A DNA stretch of 64,000 bases, taken from NCBI RefSeq assembly GCF_965196975.1, contig NZ_OZ239981.1, forward strand, positions 5,456,001-5,520,000, written 5' to 3'. The notes beneath the pieces were generated by a model that was not told where the DNA came from, did no database searches, and saw only the letters and a list, made by a program, of their open reading frames with translations. Both the position numbers and the translations under genes were made by a program. Shown in pieces: positions 9,334 through 16,843 of this stretch. The first letter of the stretch is position 1. Each line of letters starts with the position of its first letter. This DNA comes from Endozoicomonas sp965196975 (GTDB lineage Bacteria > Pseudomonadota > Gammaproteobacteria > Pseudomonadales > Endozoicomonadaceae).

Positions 9334-9813
9334 ATGAAAGTCTCTCGACTACTGTTATTAGCCGCCTCTCACTGCCTTTGCCTTCTGATAGGCTTTGCCG
9401 CCGGTATTTACCTGCTGCCTGTTCTGACGGCTCCCGATGCCCCATCAGTTTCTGTTATCGAAGACAGCCGCAAGAGCCAGCGATTCCACGGTGAGTTTAT
9501 CCGGGATAGGAAAGACAGTGATCAGCTCCATTGGGGTGAGGGCGAGTTCAGCATTAACAAGGATTCCATCAGTTTCACTGGCAAGCTGGCTCCCGGCCCC
9601 GACTATAAGCTGTACCTGTCACCGGTTTTTATTGAAACGGAAGCCGCTTTTAACCAGCACAAGTCAGAGATGATGAGGGTTGGCGATATCAAAACCTTTG
9701 ATAACTTTCTTATCCCACTGCCAGCAACCATTGATCCGGCCAAATACAATACGGTCATCATCTGGTGCGAAGCTTTTGGTCAGTTTATTACTTCCGGGAC
9801 TTATCAGCCGTAA
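9334..9813 (+). CDS. DM13-domain protein, membrane-anchored
   Basis: The 159-residue product has an N-terminal hydrophobic signal or anchor (residues 5-30) and a DM13 domain over about residues 50-157, with the typical GEGEF, LYLSPVFI, FNQHK and YNTVIIWCEAFGQFI features. DM13 domains occur in extracytoplasmic proteins and have been proposed to take part in redox or electron transfer through a conserved cysteine, here in IIWCEAF. It is a single gene, with a terminator-like hairpin after it that is shared with the convergent amtB. The role in this organism is unknown. Confidence 0.85.
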   Translation: MKVSRLLLLAASHCLCLLIGFAAGIYLLPVLTAPDAPSVSVIEDSRKSQRFHGEFIRDRKDSDQLHWGEGEFSINKDSISFTGKLAPGPDYKLYLSPVFIETEAAFNQHKSEMMRVGDIKTFDNFLIPLPATIDPAKYNTVIIWCEAFGQFITSGTYQP

Positions 9814-9857
9814 ATTCACGATAAGTCTGATTGGCTGGTAACCGGAGGGTACAAAAA

Positions 9858-9891
9858 AGCTCCGGCCCAACCATCTGGTCAGACCGGAGCT
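9858..9891 (-). terminator. Terminator for glnK-amtB, probably bidirectional
   Basis: The stem AGCTCCGG/CCGGAGCT with an 18-base loop is followed on the minus strand by six T residues. It lies past the end of amtB. On the plus strand it is followed by CGATTTTCT, so it may also end the DM13 transcript. Confidence 0.85.
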
Positions 9892-9974
9892 CGATTTTCT
9901 AAGCTTATTGCCTTTGTCAGTTTATGGGTAAACCGACAACCTCCCTGGCTAATAAATCATTAAGCAACTCATGC

Positions 9975-11225
9975 TTAAGACTTGCTGGTGAACTCTGGGT
10001 AAGCTTCCATACCACATTCAGTAAGATCAGCACCTTCGTACTCTTCTTCTTCAGAGATACGCAGCCCCATGATCACCTTGATCACACCCCAGACAACCAG
10101 GGAAGCACCAAACACCCAGGCAAAGATACTGCCGATACCCAGCAACTGAGCACCCAGGGTAGCGTCGCTGTTGGTCAGAGGTACAGCCAGCAGACCCCAG
10201 ATACCTACAACACCGTGAACCGAGATGGCACCTACTGGATCATCGATACGCAGTTTGTCCAGCGCCAGGATAGAGAAGACAACCAGGGCTCCACCGACAG
10301 CACCGATCAGCGTTGCACCCAAGGCAGTTGGCGTCAGAGGTTCTGCAGTAATAGCTACCAGACCAGCCAGCGCACCGTTCAGGGCCATTGTCAGGTCAGC
10401 CTTGCCGAACAGCAGTCTGGCAACGATCAGGGCGGCAATAACACCACCGGCTGCGCCAGCATTGGTGTTTACAAAAATCTGTGCAACCGCGTTGGCATTT
10501 TCAACATCAGCAATCTTCAGCTGAGAGCCACCGTTGAAGCCGAACCAGCCCAGCCAGAGGATAAAGGTACCCAGAGTGGCCAGAGGCAGGTTAGCACCAG
10601 GCATGGCGTTAACGGCACCGTTAGAACCGTACTTGCCTTTACGGGCACCCAGCAGCAGCACACCAGCCAGGGCAGCAGAAGCACCCGCCATGTGAACCAC
10701 ACCGGAACCGGCAAAGTCCTGGAAGCCAGCTTCGTTCAGGAAACCACCGCCCCACTTCCAGAAGCCCTGTACTGGATAGATAAAGCCAGTCATGAAGACC
10801 GCAAACAGCAGGAAGGCCCACAGCTTCATACGTTCAGCAACCGCACCGGAAACGATGGACATGGCCGTCGCTACGAAGACCACCTGGAAGAAGAAGTCAG
10901 AACGCAGAGAGTAATAAGGAGCGTCATCACCACCGGCAACCACCGACTCGACGCTGTTTTCAGTGCCCAGCAACGTGCCGAACAGAGGCATGATGCCGCC
11001 TTCATTTGCGCCTGGATACATGATCTGGTAACCACAGAGCAGGTACATGGTGCAGGCAATGGCAAACAGGGCAATATTTTTGGTCAGAATTTCAACGGTG
11101 TTCTTTGAGCGCACCAGACCGGCTTCCAGCATGGCAAAGCCGGCGGCCATCCACATGACCAGTGCACCACACATCAGGAAATAAAAAGTGTCGAGTGCAT
11201 ACGACAGCTGAGTTATATCTTCCAC
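9975..11225 (-). CDS. amtB: Ammonium transporter AmtB
   Basis: The 416-residue product is an Amt/Rh-type ammonium channel of the inner membrane with about eleven helices. Family motifs include DTFYFLMCGALVMWMAAGFA, GLVRSKN, DFAGSGVVHMAGASAALAG, GWFGFNGGS and a C-terminal SVHGVVGIWG, which carry the Phe gate and pore histidines. The start is set at a GTG (11225) with GGGAGGGG just upstream; a GTG at 11249 is possible but has no such site. It follows glnK with an 82-106 base gap in the usual glnK-amtB operon, so uptake can be blocked by GlnK when nitrogen is sufficient. Confidence 0.97.
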   Translation of the reverse strand: MEDITQLSYALDTFYFLMCGALVMWMAAGFAMLEAGLVRSKNTVEILTKNIALFAIACTMYLLCGYQIMYPGANEGGIMPLFGTLLGTENSVESVVAGGDDAPYYSLRSDFFFQVVFVATAMSIVSGAVAERMKLWAFLLFAVFMTGFIYPVQGFWKWGGGFLNEAGFQDFAGSGVVHMAGASAALAGVLLLGARKGKYGSNGAVNAMPGANLPLATLGTFILWLGWFGFNGGSQLKIADVENANAVAQIFVNTNAGAAGGVIAALIVARLLFGKADLTMALNGALAGLVAITAEPLTPTALGATLIGAVGGALVVFSILALDKLRIDDPVGAISVHGVVGIWGLLAVPLTNSDATLGAQLLGIGSIFAWVFGASLVVWGVIKVIMGLRISEEEEYEGADLTECGMEAYPEFTSKS

Positions 11226-11331
11226 GGGACCCCTCCCAGTAAAATTCACATCTTCTTATCTGTTTTATATCGCTATTACTGCTGAGCGATGTCATCAGTG
11301 GCTGCTGATGAGTAATGCCTTTGGCTGGCTA

Positions 11332-11670
11332 TTAGATAGCGTCGACGCCTGTCTCTCCGGTACGGATTCGAATGGCCTGTTCCAGAGCCGTTACGAAAAT
11401 CTTTCCGTCTCCGATTTTGCCGGTGTTGGCCGCATTGGAAACCGCTTCAATCACTTGATCCAGCAGGTCGTCGGAGATTGCCACTTCAATCTTTACCTTT
11501 GGCAGAAAGTCCACAACGTACTCTGCACCGCGATACAACTCGGTATGACCTTTCTGGCGACCAAAGCCCTTGACTTCAGTCACAGTAATACCCTGAACGC
11601 CGATATCAGAAAGCGCTTCCCGCACGTCATCAAGCTTGAATGGCTTGATAATGGCTGATACTAACTTCAT
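11332..11670 (-). CDS. glnK: Nitrogen regulatory protein P-II (GlnK)
   Basis: The 112-residue product is a complete P-II signal protein that senses ATP/ADP and 2-oxoglutarate and controls AmtB and the NtrB/GlnE pathway. The T-loop carries the uridylylated Tyr51 in ELYRGAEYVVDFLPK, and the C-terminal signature TGKIGDGKIFV is intact. It is the first gene of the operon, preceded by a sigma-54-type promoter and two NtrC-like sites. This arrangement (glnK-amtB next to ubiK and comM) is the one I know from Pseudomonas. Confidence 0.97.
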   Translation of the reverse strand: MKLVSAIIKPFKLDDVREALSDIGVQGITVTEVKGFGRQKGHTELYRGAEYVVDFLPKVKIEVAISDDLLDQVIEAVSNAANTGKIGDGKIFVTALEQAIRIRTGETGVDAI

Positions 11671-11869
11671 GCATTATTCTCCTGGCTTTACTTAATATTC
11701 ATCCGGGAGGGGTGACCTGGATGCGATACAGCTTCCAAAGTCTACGCATTTCCCTTTGTGTTACAACAGCCCGTTTTATTTCAAGCCCCAACCAAAGGAA
11801 AAATGAACCCTGCCAGTCTTGGTTTCAGGCGATCCCGCCTGGCACTGATTAAATGGTTAACCCTCTATA

Positions 11870-11885
11870 AGCAGCCTCTGTGCCA
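11870..11885 (-). promoter_or_regulatory. Sigma-54 promoter of glnK-amtB
   Basis: On the minus strand the sequence TGGCAC-AGAGG-CTGCT fits the -24/-12 pattern TGGCAC-N5-TTGCW with GG and GC at the required spacing. It lies about 200 bases before the glnK start, leaving a leader of about 190 bases. One mismatch from consensus is in the -12 box. Confidence 0.7.
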
Positions 11886-11957
11886 GTTTTTGCATATCCC
11901 CATAAATGGGCATGATTGAAGGCTTCAGGAGCTCGAACAAGTACCGAAACAGGCCTG

Positions 11958-12018
11958 CGCACTCATTTGACGCACTAAAACCTTATCCTTCCTCAGCAAA
12001 GCGCACCAAATTAGTGCA
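11958..12018. promoter_or_regulatory. Two NtrC-like enhancer sites
   Basis: At 12002-12018 the sequence CGCACCAAATTAGTGCA matches the NtrC palindrome TGCACCAAAATGGTGCA at 14 of 17 positions. At 11958-11974 a weaker copy, CGCACTCATTTGACGCA, keeps the outer bases. Their centres are 44 bases apart, about four helical turns, and they lie roughly 75-150 bases upstream of the sigma-54 promoter. This is the classic layout for NtrC activation under nitrogen limitation. Confidence 0.75.
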
Positions 12019-12168
12019 GCAATCAATGCGTCGGATGACTATCAAAACTTGATGCCTCTTCAGAGAGCAGCTAAATCTATTACGCAGAACTAGAGGGCGC
12101 ATATTCCATATGCATCATGCTTCCCAATAAATTTGAGGCTTCAATCGAAGGTGTCAGAGGTATAACCA

Positions 12169-13125
12169 TTGCCAGACAGCACAATCACCCAGAGCGATGT
12201 CATCACCATCGACGTCACATCCCCCTATGCCTCGCAGCAACTGCTGGAAGCCTATACAACCACCGGTATTGCATACTTCACGGGATTGCCCATTGCCACA
12301 GAGGCCTTTCAGGCCAGGGTACTGAATACAGCCCGACGCTTCTTTCTCGGATTTACCGCAGAACAAAAAGCAGCCCTGCGCTTTGGAGTCCCGGGTTATA
12401 TCCGTGGTTACAGCGGGCCGGGCAGCGAACAGTACGGTGATACCGCTGATACCTATCAGGAACATTATGTCGAGTCGCTGGATATTGTCAGTGGCATGAC
12501 CATCAGTGAGTGGCCAGACCTGCTTGTGGATTCTGGTTTAATGGATGAGCTGGAGCAATATCGTCGCGTTGCCGCACAGGCGGCCACCATTATTCTGACA
12601 CTGACCGAGAAAGCCCTTAAACTGACACCGGGATTCCTGGCCACCAAGCACGCACTGAGTCGGGGCAACAGCACCTTTCGCCTGAATCATTACCCGTCCA
12701 TGATGCAAAATCAGCGCAAAGGCTCAATTCGCTTTGGTGAACATACCGACTTTGACACCATCTCCCTGCTGCTCTTACTGGACGATGCCGGAGGCCTGCA
12801 GTTTCAAAACCCCCGAGGAGAGTGGTGTTCCCTGAAAAGAAAACCCAACACTTTATTGGTACACGTTGCAGACATGCTGGCGCGCTGGAGCAATGAGCGT
12901 CTGGTGGCAACACCCCATCGTGTCTATGCCGAAGACCAGGATGACCTGTGGCCAGAACGCTATACCATGATCTTTTTTGCCGCCCCGCCCTCCACCACCT
13001 GGGTTGATTCCAAAGATCTGTTCCCGGATGAGCCCAATAAATACCCGCCGGTCAGTGCAGGGGATTACCTGAAACAGCGTCTGGAACAGATTTACGGCAG
13101 CAGCTACCGGGAAAAAATCGGCTAG
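12169..13125 (+). CDS. Fe(II)/2-oxoglutarate oxygenase, isopenicillin-N-synthase-like
   Basis: The 318-residue product is a soluble non-haem iron oxygenase of the IPNS/DIOX superfamily. The iron ligands are His192 and Asp194 in GEHTDFD and His250 in VATPHRVY, and Arg264 in ERYTMIFF would bind 2-oxoglutarate. The N-terminal DIOX_N-like region covers about residues 10-110. The only in-frame start near the beginning is TTG at 12169, with AGAGG eight bases upstream. It reads divergently from glnK and ends 61 bases before ubiK. The substrate is unknown. A nitrogen link is possible from position only. Confidence 0.88.
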   Translation: MPDSTITQSDVITIDVTSPYASQQLLEAYTTTGIAYFTGLPIATEAFQARVLNTARRFFLGFTAEQKAALRFGVPGYIRGYSGPGSEQYGDTADTYQEHYVESLDIVSGMTISEWPDLLVDSGLMDELEQYRRVAAQAATIILTLTEKALKLTPGFLATKHALSRGNSTFRLNHYPSMMQNQRKGSIRFGEHTDFDTISLLLLLDDAGGLQFQNPRGEWCSLKRKPNTLLVHVADMLARWSNERLVATPHRVYAEDQDDLWPERYTMIFFAAPPSTTWVDSKDLFPDEPNKYPPVSAGDYLKQRLEQIYGSSYREKIG

Positions 13126-13186
13126 TTCTATCAGGGGTCAGGTTGAGGTATCCTTCCTCTTTCTAACCACCAGCCCAGCGATAACC

Positions 13187-13480
13187 ATGATCGATAAAGC
13201 CGCCTTAATTAATAATATTGCCGCCAAAGCCGGTGAACTCTTTAACAGTGACAAAAGCCAGACCCGGGAAGATATCGAAAAAAATATCAAGGCCTTGGTC
13301 GGCAGTGCGCTGTCAAAGCTGGAGCTGATCACCCGTGACGAGTTTGATACCCAGGTTGCTGTTCTGAGGCACACCCGTGAGCGCCTTGAAGCGCTGGAAA
13401 AAGAAGTGGAAGCACTTACATCAGAACAAAAAGTGCTGGAAGACAACCGCAAAGAAGATCAGGAAAATTCTGATAGTTGA
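13187..13480 (+). CDS. ubiK: Ubiquinone biosynthesis accessory factor UbiK
   Basis: The 97-residue product is a UbiK (YqiC, BMFP-domain) protein. UbiK assists aerobic ubiquinone synthesis together with UbiJ and forms a trimeric coiled coil. The long C-terminal helix with heptads (about residues 50-90, LRHTRERLEALEKEVEALT) fits, as does the N-terminal amphipathic region with AAKAGELF. In related genomes ubiK is followed directly by comM. Here 5.9 kb of inserted DNA separates them. Confidence 0.93.
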   Translation: MIDKAALINNIAAKAGELFNSDKSQTREDIEKNIKALVGSALSKLELITRDEFDTQVAVLRHTRERLEALEKEVEALTSEQKVLEDNRKEDQENSDS

Positions 13481-13519
13481 TAACTTATGCTTCCCATTGC
13501 GTCGGCAGATCTTAGCAGG

Positions 13520-13597
13520 CGCATCTTACACTGCAAACCTCCCATAAGCTGCTATCTTTGATCGCTTAAAATTGTTTAATTAGTCAATAATCAAAAT
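13520..13597. repeat. Diverged direct repeat of the comM leader (left copy)
   Basis: This stretch resembles 19332-19411. Over the best 56 bases (13541-13596 against 19355-19410) about 47 match, including GCTATCTTTGA and GTCAATAAT. It lies after ubiK where the comM leader would be expected, so it is probably the original leader or a duplicate made when the SET-gene segment entered. Confidence 0.7.
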
Positions 13598-13673
13598 TAT
13601 CTCAATGTTGCTAGAACAGCATCTGGGTTACCAGACTAGCTGTTAGCCGAATTGATGAGCCAGGGTTTTAATA

Positions 13674-15064
13674 GGGTGCTCTCTCTGAATGATTGAAACA
13701 ATAGTGCTCTATTTTCACAGCTACTATGGGAACACCACTCATAATAGTTAACTGTCATGCCCGCTTCTGTTATTTCCAGCTCTACCAAAAGCATCGTTTT
13801 GCAAATTGAAGTTTCTATAGATTCAGGCAACATGCTGAATCTTGAAGATAGTTTACAGCGTGCACTCAATGAAGCCGGGCAGCTTGGAACAAAAGAGTTA
13901 TTGGGGCTATTTGAATCACCCAATAAAGAACCTATCGTCGTTAATCAGCAGAAGTGGAACTACAAAGGAAAGGTTCTTAAGCACTATGAAACCTTATACG
14001 GTCGTATACCTTTGGAGCGCTCCGTATATCAGGGTGTCAGAGGTGGCAGTACTCTGGCAGCACTTGATCTTCGTGCCGGTATTATTGGTTCAGCTACCCC
14101 CAAATTTGCCAAGTCTATCGCCTGGAAATACAGCCAGATGCCAGCGCCTGCGGTAAAAGAAGATTTTGAGACCAACCATCAAAGGACGCTTTCAAATTCT
14201 TATATCAAGCATTTATCGGACAGAGTAGGTGCATTAATTGAAGACCAGCAAGACACTCACTACCACCTTCCTCCACTAAAAGAGCCTGTTGAAACAATAG
14301 CCATTGGTCTGGATGGAACCTGCATGCTGCTTTGTGAAGAAGGCTGGAGGGAAGCCATGTGTGGGACATTGAGCCTATATTCTGCAGATGGAGACAGGCT
14401 CCACACGATATATACAGCCAGTTCGCCAGAGTATGGTAAACAAAGCTTTATGAGCAAGCTCGACGAGGAGATTGCAGATCTAAAACGACTCTACCCAAAT
14501 GCCACATACATCGGGGTAGCTGACGGGGCTAGAGAAAACTGGAGTTATTTGAAACAACATACCTCTGGGCAGATACTCGATTTTTATCATGCATCTGAAT
14601 ATTTAGCTGGAGCAGCGGAAGCACTGTTTCCAACCAGTAAGGCGAAGCGACACCAGTGGCTTGAAGACAGGCTACATAGTTTGAAAAACAAGCGTGGAGC
14701 AGCCAAAAAAATCCTTCAGGAAATTGAATCAGCCGAGCTCCCGAAAAAGACAATCGCACTGACAGAGAAGCGCTACAAAGCTGTGAGCTATTTTACAAAC
14801 AATCACCAGTTAATGAATTATCATCAGGCGCTTAAACGCCATTGGCCAATAGGTTCAGGAGTTACTGAAGCGGCTTGTAAGACTCTGGTAAAGCAACGAT
14901 TATGTGGTTCTGGAATGAGGTGGAAAGCAACAGGAGCGGAAGTGCTTTTGACAACAAGAGCACTGATCCAGAGTAAGGGGCGCTGGGAACAACTTTGGTC
15001 TGAGTTCATGACTGGAAAGGTTGAAGCTAACCTATGAGTCAGTTATCAAATTGAGAGAGCACCC
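13674..15064 (+). mobile_element. ISKra4-type element, copy 1
   Basis: The element is 1391 bp with 12-bp terminal inverted repeats GGGTGCTCTCTC/GAGAGAGCACCC. It is flanked by the 8-bp direct repeat TTTTAATA at 13666-13673 and 15065-15072. It sits 13 bases before the ATG of the SET-domain gene, so it has replaced that gene's upstream region. It is one of four copies of the same length in the window. Confidence 0.95.
13757..15037 (+). CDS. ISKra4-family transposase (copy 1)
   Basis: The 426-residue product belongs to the ISKra4 transposase family. Catalytic acidic residues appear in AIGLDGTCM (about residue 185), IGVADGARENW (about 254) and GSGVTEAACKTLVKQR (about 375). LDFYHASEYLAGAAEALF is a typical family block. 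The reading frame is undamaged and all four copies in the window encode the same protein, so the element was recently active. Confidence 0.96.
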   Translation: MPASVISSSTKSIVLQIEVSIDSGNMLNLEDSLQRALNEAGQLGTKELLGLFESPNKEPIVVNQQKWNYKGKVLKHYETLYGRIPLERSVYQGVRGGSTLAALDLRAGIIGSATPKFAKSIAWKYSQMPAPAVKEDFETNHQRTLSNSYIKHLSDRVGALIEDQQDTHYHLPPLKEPVETIAIGLDGTCMLLCEEGWREAMCGTLSLYSADGDRLHTIYTASSPEYGKQSFMSKLDEEIADLKRLYPNATYIGVADGARENWSYLKQHTSGQILDFYHASEYLAGAAEALFPTSKAKRHQWLEDRLHSLKNKRGAAKKILQEIESAELPKKTIALTEKRYKAVSYFTNNHQLMNYHQALKRHWPIGSGVTEAACKTLVKQRLCGSGMRWKATGAEVLLTTRALIQSKGRWEQLWSEFMTGKVEANL

Positions 15065-15452
15065 TTTTAATAAATAAATGGATACCAGTGTTATAGCAGC
15101 GTACAAACATCATTCAATAACACGACCACAACCAATAAAGTCAGTAAGCCAAACACAACTCTCCCATGGAAAAAAAGTGGTTTCCTGCGCCAATAATGCA
15201 TCCCTTAAAAGGGAATTAACAGATTTAAATAGACTCGAAGTCCGCCCGAGCAGCGTCAGGTGCTCCAAAGGCGCAGGTTTAGGCCTTTTTACCAAAGTAT
15301 CCAGTGTACATTCTACACCTGATACACCTTCAGTGAAAAAAGGAGAAGTATTTCTCCATAAAATTACGGGAATAATGGCTCTTCGCCACAAAGAAGTTTC
15401 ATCTGGACGTTACATAGAGTGGCTTTCTCTAGAGGATATCTGTGTACCTATC

Positions 15453-16843
15453 GGGTGCTCTCTCTGAATGATTGAAACAATAGTGCTCTATTTTCACAGC
15501 TACTATGGGAACACCACTCATAATAGTTAACTGTCATGCCCGCTTCTGTTATTTCCAGCTCTACCAAAAGCATCGTTTTGCAAATTGAAGTTTCTATAGA
15601 TTCAGGCAACATGCTGAATCTTGAAGATAGTTTACAGCGTGCACTCAATGAAGCCGGGCAGCTTGGAACAAAAGAGTTATTGGGGCTATTTGAATCACCC
15701 AATAAAGAACCTATCGTCGTTAATCAGCAGAAGTGGAACTACAAAGGAAAGGTTCTTAAGCACTATGAAACCTTATACGGTCGTATACCTTTGGAGCGCT
15801 CCGTATATCAGGGTGTCAGAGGTGGCAGTACTCTGGCAGCACTTGATCTTCGTGCCGGTATTATTGGTTCAGCTACCCCCAAATTTGCCAAGTCTATCGC
15901 CTGGAAATACAGCCAGATGCCAGCGCCTGCGGTAAAAGAAGATTTTGAGACCAACCATCAAAGGACGCTTTCAAATTCTTATATCAAGCATTTATCGGAC
16001 AGAGTAGGTGCATTAATTGAAGACCAGCAAGACACTCACTACCACCTTCCTCCACTAAAAGAGCCTGTTGAAACAATAGCCATTGGTCTGGATGGAACCT
16101 GCATGCTGCTTTGTGAAGAAGGCTGGAGGGAAGCCATGTGTGGGACATTGAGCCTATATTCTGCAGATGGAGACAGGCTCCACACGATATATACAGCCAG
16201 TTCGCCAGAGTATGGTAAACAAAGCTTTATGAGCAAGCTCGACGAGGAGATTGCAGATCTAAAACGACTCTACCCAAATGCCACATACATCGGGGTAGCT
16301 GACGGGGCTAGAGAAAACTGGAGTTATTTGAAACAACATACCTCTGGGCAGATACTCGATTTTTATCATGCATCTGAATATTTAGCTGGAGCAGCGGAAG
16401 CACTGTTTCCAACCAGTAAGGCGAAGCGACACCAGTGGCTTGAAGACAGGCTACATAGTTTGAAAAACAAGCGTGGAGCAGCCAAAAAAATCCTTCAGGA
16501 AATTGAATCAGCCGAGCTCCCGAAAAAGACAATCGCACTGACAGAGAAGCGCTACAAAGCTGTGAGCTATTTTACAAACAATCACCAGTTAATGAATTAT
16601 CATCAGGCGCTTAAACGCCATTGGCCAATAGGTTCAGGAGTTACTGAAGCGGCTTGTAAGACTCTGGTAAAGCAACGATTATGTGGTTCTGGAATGAGGT
16701 GGAAAGCAACAGGAGCGGAAGTGCTTTTGACAACAAGAGCACTGATCCAGAGTAAGGGGCGCTGGGAACAACTTTGGTCTGAGTTCATGACTGGAAAGGT
16801 TGAAGCTAACCTATGAGTCAGTTATCAAATTGAGAGAGCACCC
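15453..16843 (+). mobile_element. ISKra4-type element, copy 2
   Basis: Same 1391-bp element and ends as copy 1, flanked by the 8-bp repeat TACCTATC at 15445-15452 and 16844-16851. It lies inside codon 126 of the SET-domain gene, within the SET domain itself, in the same direction as the gene and only 388 bases beyond copy 1. Confidence 0.96.
15536..16816 (+). CDS. ISKra4-family transposase (copy 2)
   Basis: Protein identical to copy 1 (426 residues), intact. Confidence 0.96.
   Translation: MPASVISSSTKSIVLQIEVSIDSGNMLNLEDSLQRALNEAGQLGTKELLGLFESPNKEPIVVNQQKWNYKGKVLKHYETLYGRIPLERSVYQGVRGGSTLAALDLRAGIIGSATPKFAKSIAWKYSQMPAPAVKEDFETNHQRTLSNSYIKHLSDRVGALIEDQQDTHYHLPPLKEPVETIAIGLDGTCMLLCEEGWREAMCGTLSLYSADGDRLHTIYTASSPEYGKQSFMSKLDEEIADLKRLYPNATYIGVADGARENWSYLKQHTSGQILDFYHASEYLAGAAEALFPTSKAKRHQWLEDRLHSLKNKRGAAKKILQEIESAELPKKTIALTEKRYKAVSYFTNNHQLMNYHQALKRHWPIGSGVTEAACKTLVKQRLCGSGMRWKATGAEVLLTTRALIQSKGRWEQLWSEFMTGKVEANL

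Noticed and set aside
9924..11108. 394-codon plus-strand frame
   Set aside because: Exactly antisense to amtB, Gln/His/Thr-rich composition typical of a mirror frame, no ribosome site.
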